Source of the DNA: an uncultured bacterium
GTDB taxonomy: Bacteria > Bacteroidota > Bacteroidia > Chitinophagales > Chitinophagaceae
Assembly (NCBI GenBank): GCA_903951405.1
Contig: CAJBBV010000173.1
Coordinates: 1-57,067, forward strand
Reading direction: 5' to 3'
Length of the DNA stretch: 57,067 nucleotides
Shown here: positions 17,888-27,181 of the stretch, one piece after another
How the letters are laid out: each line of letters opens with the position of its first letter
How positions within the stretch are numbered: position 1 is the stretch's first letter
Notes under the pieces: model-generated
Databases searched by the model: none
The model's input: only the letters and a program-made list of their open reading frames with translations
Told to the model about the DNA's origin: nothing
Made by a program: the position numbers and the translations under genes

Positions 17888-19015
17888 TTATACAAGGTCG
17901 AGTAGTAACTTCATTAGCACATCTATTTCTTCTTTTGTATTTAATCTACTGAATGAAAAACGGACATTCACTTTGTCGTTATTCCCAATAGCTTGAATTA
18001 CGTGAGATCCTTGATCTGCGCCACTGCTGCAAGCGCTTCCGCCTGACACGCAAATATTGTTTACATCAAGGTTCAATAGAAGCATTTCTGATTTTTCATT
18101 TTTAGGGAAGCCCACATTGAGCACAGTGTATAGTGAATTGCCTGCATGATCTCCGTTGAATGTGACGCCGTTTATTTTTTCAATCAAAGAATGCCTAAGG
18201 TATTCTTTTAGATTTGAAATATATGTGTAATCTGATTGATGATGAACTACAGATAATTCAAGTGCCTTGGCAAATCCAACTATGCCATATATATTTTCTG
18301 TTCCGGCCCGCATGTTTCTTTCTTGCCCACCTCCATGAAGAAGTGGAGAGATTTGAGTTGATGAGTTTACGTATAGAATTCCTGTTCCTTTTGGCCCATG
18401 AATTTTATGGGCAGAACCTGTAATGAAATCTACCTGAGTTGTATTGAGGTTGATTGGGAAATGGCCTACAGTTTGAACAGTGTCGGCATGAAATACTGCT
18501 TGGTGTTTTCTTGCAAGTTGTCCTACATGTTTTATATCTGTAATATTGCCAATTTCATTATTGCCGTGCATTAAGCTGATTAAGGCTTTACTAGAGCTGC
18601 TAACTAGTTTTTTTTCTAGATCGTTTAAGTCAATATGTCCATCAGGGAGTAGCTCTACATATTCAACGGGGATATTATATTTATGAGATAGGAAAACACA
18701 GGTATGTAGTGTGGCGTGATGCTCGACTTTCGAAGTAATTATCCGAGTACACCCTAGGTCTCTTATGGCTGCATTAATAGCGGTATTGCTGCTCTCTGTG
18801 CCGCCGCTTGTAAAAAAAATTTCTGAAGGATGTGCAGATAAAATTTCTGAAACTGATTTTCTTGATTTTTCTATTGCGTTTCGAGTTTCCCTTCCATAAG
18901 AATAGATGGAGGAGGGGTTGCCAAAATGATTGGTAAAAAAGGGCATCATGGCATCAAGTACAACCGGGTCTATCGATGTGGTTGCTGCATTATCAAAGTA
19001 TATTCTAGACGCCAT
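17888..19015 (-). CDS. Cysteine desulfurase (NifS/IscS family)
   Basis: 375 aa PLP enzyme that takes sulfur from cysteine for Fe-S clusters and thiolation. The PLP Lys lies in GSAHKIHGPKG (about 201), with HGNNEIG and HADTVQ upstream. The catalytic Cys loop is GGSACSSGADQGSHV (about 326); the short loop resembles group I (NifS/IscS) enzymes. Located 42 nt downstream of glmM on the same strand. Confidence 0.93.
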   Translation of the reverse strand: MASRIYFDNAATTSIDPVVLDAMMPFFTNHFGNPSSIYSYGRETRNAIEKSRKSVSEILSAHPSEIFFTSGGTESSNTAINAAIRDLGCTRIITSKVEHHATLHTCVFLSHKYNIPVEYVELLPDGHIDLNDLEKKLVSSSSKALISLMHGNNEIGNITDIKHVGQLARKHQAVFHADTVQTVGHFPINLNTTQVDFITGSAHKIHGPKGTGILYVNSSTQISPLLHGGGQERNMRAGTENIYGIVGFAKALELSVVHHQSDYTYISNLKEYLRHSLIEKINGVTFNGDHAGNSLYTVLNVGFPKNEKSEMLLLNLDVNNICVSGGSACSSGADQGSHVIQAIGNNDKVNVRFSFSRLNTKEEIDVLMKLLLDLV

Positions 19016-19057
19016 ATTCTATTGCCTTCCGTGAGCTACAAATATACTACTTATGGA

Positions 19058-20440
19058 TTAACAGAATTCTTGAATGTCTTTGATTAGCCTGTTTGCTATA
19101 TTGTCAGCAGTTCTCTCAAAATTACTTTCTGCATAGATGCGTATGATTGGTTCTGTATTGCTTGCCCTGAGATGAACCCAGTCATTATCAAATTCAATGC
19201 GCAAGCCATCAATTGTATTGATAGGATTTGATTTATATTTTATTTTAAGTTGATTGAACACTTCCTGAAGATCTACTCCAAGATTCAATTCAATTTTATT
19301 TTTACTGATGTAATAGTCTGGGTAGCTATTTCTTAATTGCTTTAGGCTTTTCTTTGATTCGGCCAGGTGTGAAAGGATTAATGCAATACCTATTAATGCA
19401 TCCCTTCCGTAGTGAAAGTCTGGTACGATAATTCCGCCATTTCCTTCACCACCAATTACTGCATTTACTTCTTTCATTTTGGCTACAACGTTTACTTCTC
19501 CTACCGCAGCAGGGAAGTATTGCCCTTGGTGTTTCTCTGTAATATCTTTCAGCGCTTTTGAGGAAGAGAGGTTGCTAACGGTGTTCCCTTTTCGTTTACT
19601 CAAAACATAATCAGCTACTGCTACTAGCGTATATTCTTCTCCAAACATGGTGCCGTCTTCACAAACGAGCACCAATCGATCTACGTCAGGGTCAACAGAG
19701 ATACCTAAATCGGCGTTGTGGCTAATCACAGCAGCACTCAACTGGTTTAGGTGTTGTGGAAGAGGCTCTGGATTATGGGCGAATTTTCCATTGACTTCTC
19801 CATTTAGCACAATAATCTGTTCATCGGGGATGCCTAATTTATTTAGTAATGCTGGTACAAAAATTGCACCTGTACTGTTGATTGCATCAACAACGATTTT
19901 CAATTTGCTTTCCGCAATAATTTTTTTATCAACAAGCTCATAGTCAAGGATAGCCTTAATGTGTTTTTCAAGGTATGAGTCGTTATATGAAATTGACCCA
20001 AGATTGTCTACCGTTTCAAAATGTAAATTTCCTTGTTCGGCATCGACTAAAATTTTAGCCCCATCTGAAGCACTAATAAATTCTCCTTTTTCATTTAGTA
20101 GCTTTAAGGCATTCCATTCTTTAGGATTATGGCTGGCTGTAATGATAATTCCACCTGCTGCCGCTTCCGTTATTACAGCAAATTCAACTGTAGGTGTCGT
20201 TGAAAGACCAAGGTCAATGACTTCTGCTCCAATGGAGACAAGTGTTTGTGTAACAATCTCAGCAATCATTGGTCCGCTAATTCGACCATCTCTGCCAACT
20301 ATTACTTTTTTATTTTTTGATGTCAGGATGCTTCTTCCAAAGGCTGCAGTATACATTACTACATCCAACGGCGAAAGAGATTCGCCAGGTTTTCCTCCAA
20401 TTGTTCCTCTTATTCCGGAAATGCTTTTAATCAGTGCCAC
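19058..20440 (-). CDS. glmM: Phosphoglucosamine mutase
   Basis: 460 aa alpha-D-phosphohexomutase. Catalytic Ser loop TASHNPKEWNALKLL (about 101), metal-binding DPDVDR, sugar-binding EGNGG and phosphate-binding RASNTEPIIRIYAE are in order. The N-terminus (SISGIRGTIGGKPG) favours GlmM-like phosphoglucosamine mutase, which feeds UDP-GlcNAc and peptidoglycan synthesis, over a phosphomannomutase, but the distinction is not absolute. The start codon is GTG, preceded by TAAATTTG 19 nt upstream. Confidence 0.88.
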   Translation of the reverse strand: MALIKSISGIRGTIGGKPGESLSPLDVVMYTAAFGRSILTSKNKKVIVGRDGRISGPMIAEIVTQTLVSIGAEVIDLGLSTTPTVEFAVITEAAAGGIIITASHNPKEWNALKLLNEKGEFISASDGAKILVDAEQGNLHFETVDNLGSISYNDSYLEKHIKAILDYELVDKKIIAESKLKIVVDAINSTGAIFVPALLNKLGIPDEQIIVLNGEVNGKFAHNPEPLPQHLNQLSAAVISHNADLGISVDPDVDRLVLVCEDGTMFGEEYTLVAVADYVLSKRKGNTVSNLSSSKALKDITEKHQGQYFPAAVGEVNVVAKMKEVNAVIGGEGNGGIIVPDFHYGRDALIGIALILSHLAESKKSLKQLRNSYPDYYISKNKIELNLGVDLQEVFNQLKIKYKSNPINTIDGLRIEFDNDWVHLRASNTEPIIRIYAESNFERTADNIANRLIKDIQEFC

Positions 20441-20459
20441 AGGTGAGTTTTTAGGTTGT

Positions 20460-20467
20460 CAAATTTA
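20460..20467 (-). promoter_or_regulatory. Putative -7 promoter element for glmM
   Basis: TAAATTTG on the minus strand matches TAnnTTTG, 19 nt before the GTG start of glmM. Confidence 0.4.
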
Positions 20468-20572
20468 CAAAAAAAAGGTGGTTCTATGGATTAAATTCGA
20501 TAATAGTGCGATAAAACCAAGTATATTACTGATTGATATTTTTGTTTCCCTACTATCTACTTAAATACTTCT

Positions 20573-20580
20573 TATTTTTG
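20573..20580 (+). promoter_or_regulatory. Putative -7 promoter element for the PAP2 gene
   Basis: TATTTTTG matches TAnnTTTG and ends 4 nt before the ATG at 20585, again implying a near-leaderless transcript. AT-richness makes chance matches possible; a second TATTTTTG is at 20537-20544. Confidence 0.35.
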
Positions 20581-20584
20581 TACT

Positions 20585-21193
20585 ATGTTACTCCTTTTAG
20601 AGTCTGCACCAACTTCATTATTCCATAAAATTTTGCAAGTTGATTACCAATTGATGGTGTGGGTCAATAAAGATCTCTCGTCTCCGTTGCTAGATGTATT
20701 AACACTCTTTATGCGGGAGTCTATTTTTCATATCCCAATATATGTATTTATTATTGTATTTGCCTTCATGCAAATGGGTAAAACAGCATGGTGGTGGATA
20801 CTTGGCGGGATTACGCTTATTTCCATTTCAGATTTACTCAGTAGTTTTTTTATCAAAAGCTATTTTGATAGACCAAGGCCATGCAGAGACCCATACATGA
20901 TGTATCAAATTAATGTTTTGGCTAAATATTGTGGCGCAAATGGTAGTTTCACGTCATCTCATGCAATGAATCATTTTGCATTTGCCGCTTATGTCTATTT
21001 CACATTTAGGAGATTCTCTTCCTATTTCTCCCTTTTATTTATTTGGGCAGCGTTTATATCTTTTTCACAGGTCTATGTAGGAGTACATTATCCTTCTGAT
21101 GTACTGTGCGGGGGACTTTTGGGATGTGGTTTTGGGTGGATTGCAGCACGAATAGCAGAACAGAGCTTATCTTTACATCATTATACTGTATGA
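20585..21193 (+). CDS. PAP2-family lipid phosphatase
   Basis: 202 aa integral membrane protein. The three phosphatase motifs are readable: KSYFDRPRP, TSSHAMNH (PSGH equivalent) and SQVYVGVHYPSDV (SRxxxxxHxxxD equivalent). It probably dephosphorylates undecaprenyl pyrophosphate, phosphatidate or lipid A. Its stop overlaps the next start by 4 nt (ATGA), and it heads a five-gene same-strand run up to pyrF. Confidence 0.88.
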   Translation: MLLLLESAPTSLFHKILQVDYQLMVWVNKDLSSPLLDVLTLFMRESIFHIPIYVFIIVFAFMQMGKTAWWWILGGITLISISDLLSSFFIKSYFDRPRPCRDPYMMYQINVLAKYCGANGSFTSSHAMNHFAFAAYVYFTFRRFSSYFSLLFIWAAFISFSQVYVGVHYPSDVLCGGLLGCGFGWIAARIAEQSLSLHHYTV

Positions 21194-22482
21194 ACGAAAT
21201 TTTAATCTTATTTTGTCTTATTCTAATTAATGGCTTTTTTTCAATGACTGAAATCGCATTGGTTTCAGCTCGAAAGGCTCGATTGGAGGCACAAGCTAAT
21301 AAAGGTGACTTGCGTGCCAAGCAGGCATTGTTGTTGGCACAAAAGCCTGATTCATTTTTGTCTACCATACAAATTGGAATTACTACCATTGGTATCCTTA
21401 CTGGTATTTTTAGTGGCGATAAAATCGTGGATGATGTGTCGGGCTATTTTTCTACGATACCGTTGTTGGCTAAATATAGTTTGGGATTGGCAACAGCTGT
21501 TGTAGTAATCGTCATTACTTTCTTTTCACTCGTTTTTGGGGAATTGGTTCCAAAGCGGCTAGGCATGACTAGTCCTGAAAAAATCGCTAAAAATGTTGCG
21601 GCCCCAATGAGATTGATTGCATTAGTTGTTCATCCCTTTGTTTGGCTGCTTACTAGTACTACAACGTTTATTATGAAGTTGTTTAGGGTTAGTGTTGGGG
21701 ATGATCAAGTTACTGAAGAAGAAATCAAAGCCATTATCACGGAAGGCAGCGAGCATGGTGCTATTGAGGATGCAGAGCATGAAATCATTCAACGTGTTTT
21801 TCACTTAGGCGATCGAAACATCACTTCATTAATGACGCATCGTAGTGATGTTATTTGGTTTGATGTTAATGATAATGAAAATCAAATTCGCGAAAAAATT
21901 CTAAAGGAGCCGCATTCTGTATATCCTATTTGTGATAAGGACATTGATAATGTGAAAGGCATTGTTTCTGTTAAAGACATGTACGTAACTCCAGATGATG
22001 TGCTTTTTAAAGATGTTATGAAAAATCCATTGTTCGTTCCTGAAAACATCAGTCCTTATCAATTGCTTGAAAAATTTAAGCAAACTAAAATTCATACTAG
22101 TTTTGTTGTGGATGAATACGGGTCACTGCTAGGGCTTGTTACATTGAATGATTTATTGGAAGCCATTGTTGGCGATTTACCTCAGCATGATCTTCAAGAT
22201 TATGAAATTATTGCACGAGAGGATGGGTCATATTTAGTGGATGCCCAAATACCATTCTACGATTTTCTTACACGATTCGAAAAGGCTGATTGGATGAATG
22301 AAGGGGAGCAAGAATTTGATACATTGGCAGGGTTTATTTTGCATACATTAGAGCGCATACCGTCTACTGGTGATAAATTTGAATGGAAAGGATTTTCGTT
22401 TGAAATTATTGACATGGACAGTCATCGTATTGATAAGGTGCTTGTTGTGATTTCTGATCAGATCAAAAGTGAAATGGATTAG
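21190..22482 (+). CDS. CNNM/HlyC-CorC family transporter (hemolysin-like)
   Basis: 430 aa from the ATG at 21190 (MNEILILFCLILINGFFSMTE); the ORF-track start lies inside the PAP2 gene. The N-terminal DUF21/CNNM transmembrane domain (about 1-190) is followed by two CBS domains (about 205-330, with VYPICDKDIDNVKGIVSVKD and HTSFVVDEYGSLLGLVTLND) and a C-terminal CorC_HlyC domain (about 345-425). Family members move Mg2+ or Na+; 'hemolysin' is a historical name. Translationally coupled to the PAP2 gene. Confidence 0.9.
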   Translation: MNEILILFCLILINGFFSMTEIALVSARKARLEAQANKGDLRAKQALLLAQKPDSFLSTIQIGITTIGILTGIFSGDKIVDDVSGYFSTIPLLAKYSLGLATAVVVIVITFFSLVFGELVPKRLGMTSPEKIAKNVAAPMRLIALVVHPFVWLLTSTTTFIMKLFRVSVGDDQVTEEEIKAIITEGSEHGAIEDAEHEIIQRVFHLGDRNITSLMTHRSDVIWFDVNDNENQIREKILKEPHSVYPICDKDIDNVKGIVSVKDMYVTPDDVLFKDVMKNPLFVPENISPYQLLEKFKQTKIHTSFVVDEYGSLLGLVTLNDLLEAIVGDLPQHDLQDYEIIAREDGSYLVDAQIPFYDFLTRFEKADWMNEGEQEFDTLAGFILHTLERIPSTGDKFEWKGFSFEIIDMDSHRIDKVLVVISDQIKSEMD

Positions 22483-22497
22483 TTTTAAATCTTAAGC

Positions 22498-23283
22498 ATG
22501 AATTTGTCTCTAGTTGGAAAAACCGCACTTATTTCTGGGAGTTCACAGGGAATTGGGAAAGCCGTTGCTATTGAACTATCTCTATTAGGGGCTACCTGTA
22601 TATTATTATCAAGAAATGAAGCTGCGTTAGAAAAGGCTATAGGGGAACTTTCTTGTGATGAAGGCCAGCAGCATGAATATTACCCCATTGATTTTACTAA
22701 CCTGACTGAACTAGAAAGCCTCATTCAATCAATTACTCAAAAAAGGGATATTGATATTTTGATTAATAATACAGGCGGCCCGGCACCTGGCTTAATCTTG
22801 GACGCTGGGTTAGTTGAATTTGAAGTAGCATTCAAACAGCATGTTTTATGTAATCAGTTACTCACTCAACATATTGTTCCTGCGATGAAGAAAAACGGCT
22901 TCGGCAGAATTATTAATATTATATCGACTAGCGTGAGAATTCCGCTCGATAACCTTGGCGTTTCAAATACAATACGAGCAGCCGTTGCTTCGTGGAGTAA
23001 AACGATGTCGAATGAGTTGGCGTCTTTTGGCATAACAGTCAATAGCCTTTTACCTGGTTTTATAGACACACCTAGGTTGGATCAAGTAATAACTCATTTT
23101 GCCGCAAATGCTACAGTAGATAAATCGCAAATGCATCAACGGATGGTTTCTTCTGTGCCAACAAAGCGGTTTGGGGCACCGGCTGAAATTGCTGCTGTAG
23201 CTGCATTTCTGGCTTCACCGGCCGCATCATATGTAAATGGAATAAGTATGCCAGTTGATGGTGGAAGAACTGGCACAATTTAA
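22498..23283 (+). CDS. SDR family oxidoreductase
   Basis: 261 aa Rossmann-fold dehydrogenase. The cofactor motif is SGSSQGIGKA, then NNTGGPAPG and a catalytic Ser in IISTSVR. The usual YxxxK is not seen: the corresponding stretch reads NLGVSNTIRAAVASWSKT, as in the atypical 3-oxoacyl-ACP reductase-like SDRs with the Tyr replaced. C-terminal VNGISMPVDGG is typical. It sits 2 nt before kynU, so a role in tryptophan catabolism is possible but not shown. Confidence 0.85.
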   Translation: MNLSLVGKTALISGSSQGIGKAVAIELSLLGATCILLSRNEAALEKAIGELSCDEGQQHEYYPIDFTNLTELESLIQSITQKRDIDILINNTGGPAPGLILDAGLVEFEVAFKQHVLCNQLLTQHIVPAMKKNGFGRIINIISTSVRIPLDNLGVSNTIRAAVASWSKTMSNELASFGITVNSLLPGFIDTPRLDQVITHFAANATVDKSQMHQRMVSSVPTKRFGAPAEIAAVAAFLASPAASYVNGISMPVDGGRTGTI

Positions 23284-23285
23284 TT

Positions 23286-24575
23286 ATGAAGCAATTTCAA
23301 AAAACGAAATCTTTTGCTGAAGTCCTAGACAAGGAAGACCCGTTGAGGATGTTTAGAGAAGAGTTTTGTATTCCAGGAAGTGAGATTGATAAATCCAAAA
23401 CATATTTTCTTGGTAATTCTTTAGGATTGCAGCCTAAAGTTACTCCCCACTATATTCAAGGCGTGCTCGATCAATGGGCAGCGAACGGCGTAGAATCTTT
23501 TTTTATGGGAGAAACACCATGGATTCATCAACATGCATTTCTTGTTGATCAGATGTCAATACTCGCTGGTGCAAAGTCACACGAGATTAGCATCATGAAT
23601 CAGCTTACGGTGAATATTCATTTGATGTTGGGGAGTTTTTACAGGCCTTCTGGAAAGCGAAAAAAAATACTTATTGAGTCAAAAGCATTTCCAAGTGACT
23701 ATTATGCTTTGTCTTCCTTTATTTCTTTTTTAGGCGAAGATCCCGCTTCTATTTTGATTCAGGTTGAATCGTTAGATCCGCAAATGAAAGTTCAAGACGA
23801 GGATGTTATTAATGCAATAAAAGACAATGGGGAGGAGATCGCACTGGTATTTATTGGTGGGGTAAATTATTACACGGGGCATGTATTCGACATGAAACGA
23901 ATAGCTTCAGCAGCTAAGCAAGTTGGCGCGTTAGTTGGATTTGATCTAGCACATGCTATTGGGAATGTTTCTCTTCAGTTGCATAATTGGGATGTTGATT
24001 TTGCATGTTGGTGTTCTTATAAATACCTTAATGCTGGTCCCGGCGCTGTTGGGGGTGTATACATTCATGAAAGATATCACACTGATGATTCTATAAAACG
24101 TCTAGCTGGTTGGTGGGGTTACAAACAGGAAGACCGTTTTCAAATGCATCAATCGTTTGAGCCAGAGAGTGATGCAACAGGCTGGCAACTGAGTACTCCT
24201 TCATTAATTCTATATGCTTGTTTAGAAGCCTCACTTTCTATTTTCAAAAAAGCCGGCTGGGAAAGGGTGATAGAAAAGCAAAAAATCATGAGTGCTTGGA
24301 TAAGATTTTTACTAGCCGATATACTTGTTAGTGAAGCTAGATCTATGTTCATTTGTATAACGCCTGAAGGGGCGGGATGTCAACTGTCATTCCTTTTTTC
24401 CCATTCTGGAAAAGAGGTATTTGATGAATTGATTGAAGCAGGATATATGCTTGACTGGCGTGAGCCCAATGTGATTCGGTTGGCTCCTGTTCCACTTTAT
24501 AATACATTTACAGAAATTTGGGATTTTTGTGAAACCCTTAAAATTGTTTTAAACCGACATTACGTAAAACCATAA
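23286..24575 (+). CDS. kynU: Kynureninase
   Basis: 429 aa PLP enzyme cleaving kynurenine to anthranilate and alanine. YFLGNSLGLQPK, the substrate-binding SFYRPSGKRKKIL, FDLAHAIGN and the PLP-Lys segment CSYKYLNAGPGAVGG (about 244) match the family closely. Usual length. No other kynurenine-pathway gene is obvious nearby except the adjacent SDR (2-nt gap). pyrF follows after 11 nt. Confidence 0.93.
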   Translation: MKQFQKTKSFAEVLDKEDPLRMFREEFCIPGSEIDKSKTYFLGNSLGLQPKVTPHYIQGVLDQWAANGVESFFMGETPWIHQHAFLVDQMSILAGAKSHEISIMNQLTVNIHLMLGSFYRPSGKRKKILIESKAFPSDYYALSSFISFLGEDPASILIQVESLDPQMKVQDEDVINAIKDNGEEIALVFIGGVNYYTGHVFDMKRIASAAKQVGALVGFDLAHAIGNVSLQLHNWDVDFACWCSYKYLNAGPGAVGGVYIHERYHTDDSIKRLAGWWGYKQEDRFQMHQSFEPESDATGWQLSTPSLILYACLEASLSIFKKAGWERVIEKQKIMSAWIRFLLADILVSEARSMFICITPEGAGCQLSFLFSHSGKEVFDELIEAGYMLDWREPNVIRLAPVPLYNTFTEIWDFCETLKIVLNRHYVKP

Positions 24576-24586
24576 ATATATTTTCA

Positions 24587-25399
24587 ATGAATAGAGCTAA
24601 GTTAATCGAGCGGATTAGAGAAGCTAATTCTTATCTGTGTGTAGGATTGGATACTGATATAGAAAAAATACCAGCGCACCTTAAAGAAGAGGAGGATCCT
24701 ATTTTCGCTTTTAATAAAGCAATTATTGATGCTACATTACCTTATTGCGTTTCCTATAAAATCAATACTGCATTTTATGAAGCGCAGGGATTGAAAGGAT
24801 GGGCGTCGTTAGAGAAGACAGTAAATTATATTCCCTCTTCGCATTTCAAAATTGCTGATGCCAAGCGGGGCGATATTGGGAATACATCCACCCAATACGC
24901 TATTGCTTTTTTGCGCAACATGCCTTTTGATTCCATTACAGTTGCTCCATATATGGGAGAAGATAGTGTGAAGCCATTTTTGCAATTCAACGATAAATGG
25001 GCTATTGTATTAGGACTTACATCAAATCCTGGTGCATTGGATTTTGAAATGAAATCACTTCAAGGGGAAGATTCTAAGAAACTCTATGAAGAAGTGATTC
25101 TAAAGGTATCGACATGGGGGACTCCGGAAAATTTGATGTTTGTTGTTGGTGCCACGCGCTCGGATGAGTTTATTCATTTACGGAAGATTGCACCGGATCA
25201 TTTTTTTCTTGTTCCTGGAGTCGGTGCCCAAGGAGGTAGTTTAGAAGAGATCTCTCGTAAAGCCATGACTAAGGACATCGGTATATTAGTCAATGTAAGT
25301 AGAGATATTATATATGCATCAGCTGGGGTTGATTTTGCGCAGCAAGCTGGTGAAAAGGCAAAGGGATATGCTCTAGAGATGGCTAATTATTTAGTGTAA
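24587..25399 (+). CDS. pyrF: Orotidine 5'-phosphate decarboxylase (group 2)
   Basis: 270 aa; the last step of UMP synthesis. The catalytic segment DAKRGDIGNTSTQYA (about 90) is the form found in the longer group 2 enzymes. LCVGLDTD at the N-terminus and LVPGVGAQGG near the C-terminus complete the TIM barrel signature. The 3' end overlaps the convergent hydrolase by 13 nt. Confidence 0.95.
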   Translation: MNRAKLIERIREANSYLCVGLDTDIEKIPAHLKEEEDPIFAFNKAIIDATLPYCVSYKINTAFYEAQGLKGWASLEKTVNYIPSSHFKIADAKRGDIGNTSTQYAIAFLRNMPFDSITVAPYMGEDSVKPFLQFNDKWAIVLGLTSNPGALDFEMKSLQGEDSKKLYEEVILKVSTWGTPENLMFVVGATRSDEFIHLRKIAPDHFFLVPGVGAQGGSLEEISRKAMTKDIGILVNVSRDIIYASAGVDFAQQAGEKAKGYALEMANYLV

Positions 25400-26010
25400 G
25401 ATTTTACTATTTCGGTAGCGATTTTTTCTGACCAGGCTTTGTATTCTTTTCCTGAAGGATGTAGTTTGTCCTTGGCTATAAAGGAGGGATCAACACTTCT
25501 TACTTTATATTCCGTAGTGATTTCTATGAATTGTACTTGAAACAACCTTGATATCGATTCCGCCATGTCATTAAAAGCATTTATTTCATCGGCGATTTTC
25601 TTTTTTTCTCGCCCCTCTGCAAATGGTGTAACACTCCAGTCGGGTATACTTAAGGTAAATACATTACTTTGTTTATTCCCTGCCAGTGAGATGGCCTTTT
25701 GCAAAAGTATTTCATATTCATAGCTAAATTCTTGAATAGTATTTCCTCTATACTGATTATTTACCCCTATTAATAAGGTTACAATATCATATGTATCGTT
25801 TAGTTTATTTGATACAATGGCGTTATATAATTCTCCTGTAGTCCAACCTGTTTTGGCTATAAGCACTGGAGGGTTTAATTGAAATTTTTTATTCCTGAGT
25901 ATTTCTACTGTTTGGTGTGGGAAACTATCCTGAATGGGTACACCTTCACCGATGGTATAAGAGTCGCCTAGTGCTAAAAAAGAGAGGTTGTGTATATATT
26001 CACTGTGCAT
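25387..26010 (-). CDS. SGNH/GDSL family hydrolase
   Basis: 207 aa from the start chosen here (MHSEYIHNLSF); the ORF track extends to 26055, but the extra 15 residues are basic and unlike a signal peptide. Block I LALGDSYTIGEG holds the nucleophilic Ser, LLIGVNNQYRG supplies the block III Asn, and DKLHPSG is block V with the Asp-His pair. Predicted esterase or acyl hydrolase with unknown substrate, apparently cytoplasmic. Confidence 0.82.
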   Translation of the reverse strand: MHSEYIHNLSFLALGDSYTIGEGVPIQDSFPHQTVEILRNKKFQLNPPVLIAKTGWTTGELYNAIVSNKLNDTYDIVTLLIGVNNQYRGNTIQEFSYEYEILLQKAISLAGNKQSNVFTLSIPDWSVTPFAEGREKKKIADEINAFNDMAESISRLFQVQFIEITTEYKVRSVDPSFIAKDKLHPSGKEYKAWSEKIATEIVKSYTK

Positions 26011-26173
26011 TTTATTGGACTTAAAACGGATGAAGAAAAATACCTTTCTTTTCAATCAAAGTAGAAAGCTACTTATTTTTTTGAACTTAAGGGCTCGTTA
26101 AAGATGAGTTATTGCCTTTTGTTAGTCACCTGATAAGGTATAAAATTCGTTTTAGGCATGTACCTTCGTGTTC

Positions 26174-27118
26174 ATGAATTTTTTTATTACTAGAGTTTCT
26201 ATTCTTTTATTATTTACTCCGACGTATTCTTTCGCTCAGCAATCTGATTCATTATTCATGACAGGTGGGAAGCAGGTAACCTTAACTCCTGTTGTTATCC
26301 GCTCAGGAACGAATGTGCCTGGCTTTATGAAAAGAGTGGAGAATGACACAACATTTTACAAGGCTTTCAAAAACCTCAGGGTATTGAAGTATACATCATT
26401 GAATGATGTTAGAATGTTTGGCAAGAATGGAAAAGTAAAGGCCAGTATGAATAGTAAAACGCGTCAGTGGGCATCCAATTCATGTCGGGTTACCAATATA
26501 TTGGAAGAACAAACTACCGGAGACTATTATAATGATGAAGGGGTATGTAAGTATTATACAGGAGAATTGTATTCTTCACTTTTTTTCTCTACCGATACCA
26601 TTTGTGGAGAAACAAATGTCTTGAAAGATATTAAGCTATCCATACAAGGGAAGCGAGGATTAGATAAACACAAGGAGCAGCTTAAGATGTTGTTTTTCAA
26701 CCCCGGTAAAGATATACCGGGCATTCCACTAATGGGTAATAAGGTTATGGTTTTCGATCCATCACATTCAGATCTTTATAATTTCGTTATCGATATACAA
26801 GAATATAAAGGCCAACCTTGTTACCTGTTTTCATTGAAGGCGAAAGAGGATCTATCTTTTTTTAAAAAAGATGATATAGTTATTGATGAGATGGTAACGT
26901 GGTTTGATTATACTACGTTTGAGGTTTTGGCACGTAACTATAAGATGAGTTATAATGCGGGGGTTTATCGATTTAATGTATCGATGGAAGTTGAAATTGC
27001 AAAATTTGGGAAATATTTATATCCCAACGTTATACGTTATGATGGAAATTGGGGAGTAATGCTAAAAGGGAAGGAGCGAGGATTATTTACAGCAACAATT
27101 TATGATTTAGCTGATTAA
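26174..27118 (+). CDS. Secreted protein of unknown function
   Basis: 314 aa from ATG 26174; the ORF track uses an upstream GTG. Signal peptide MNFFITRVSILLLFTPTYSFAQ. No catalytic motif is recognised. The mature part is rich in alternating hydrophobic strands and aromatic residues (FVIDIQEYKGQPCYLFSL, VTWFDYTTFEVLARNYK), which suggests a beta-sheet fold that binds a hydrophobic ligand, as in LolA-like proteins, but this is a guess from appearance. Stand-alone gene. Confidence 0.75.
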   Translation: MNFFITRVSILLLFTPTYSFAQQSDSLFMTGGKQVTLTPVVIRSGTNVPGFMKRVENDTTFYKAFKNLRVLKYTSLNDVRMFGKNGKVKASMNSKTRQWASNSCRVTNILEEQTTGDYYNDEGVCKYYTGELYSSLFFSTDTICGETNVLKDIKLSIQGKRGLDKHKEQLKMLFFNPGKDIPGIPLMGNKVMVFDPSHSDLYNFVIDIQEYKGQPCYLFSLKAKEDLSFFKKDDIVIDEMVTWFDYTTFEVLARNYKMSYNAGVYRFNVSMEVEIAKFGKYLYPNVIRYDGNWGVMLKGKERGLFTATIYDLAD

Positions 27119-27181
27119 ATAATTGTCTTTGATAATTACAAAGTATTTCTAACCTGCTTTTTTCATTTCTTTAGTTAGTTA

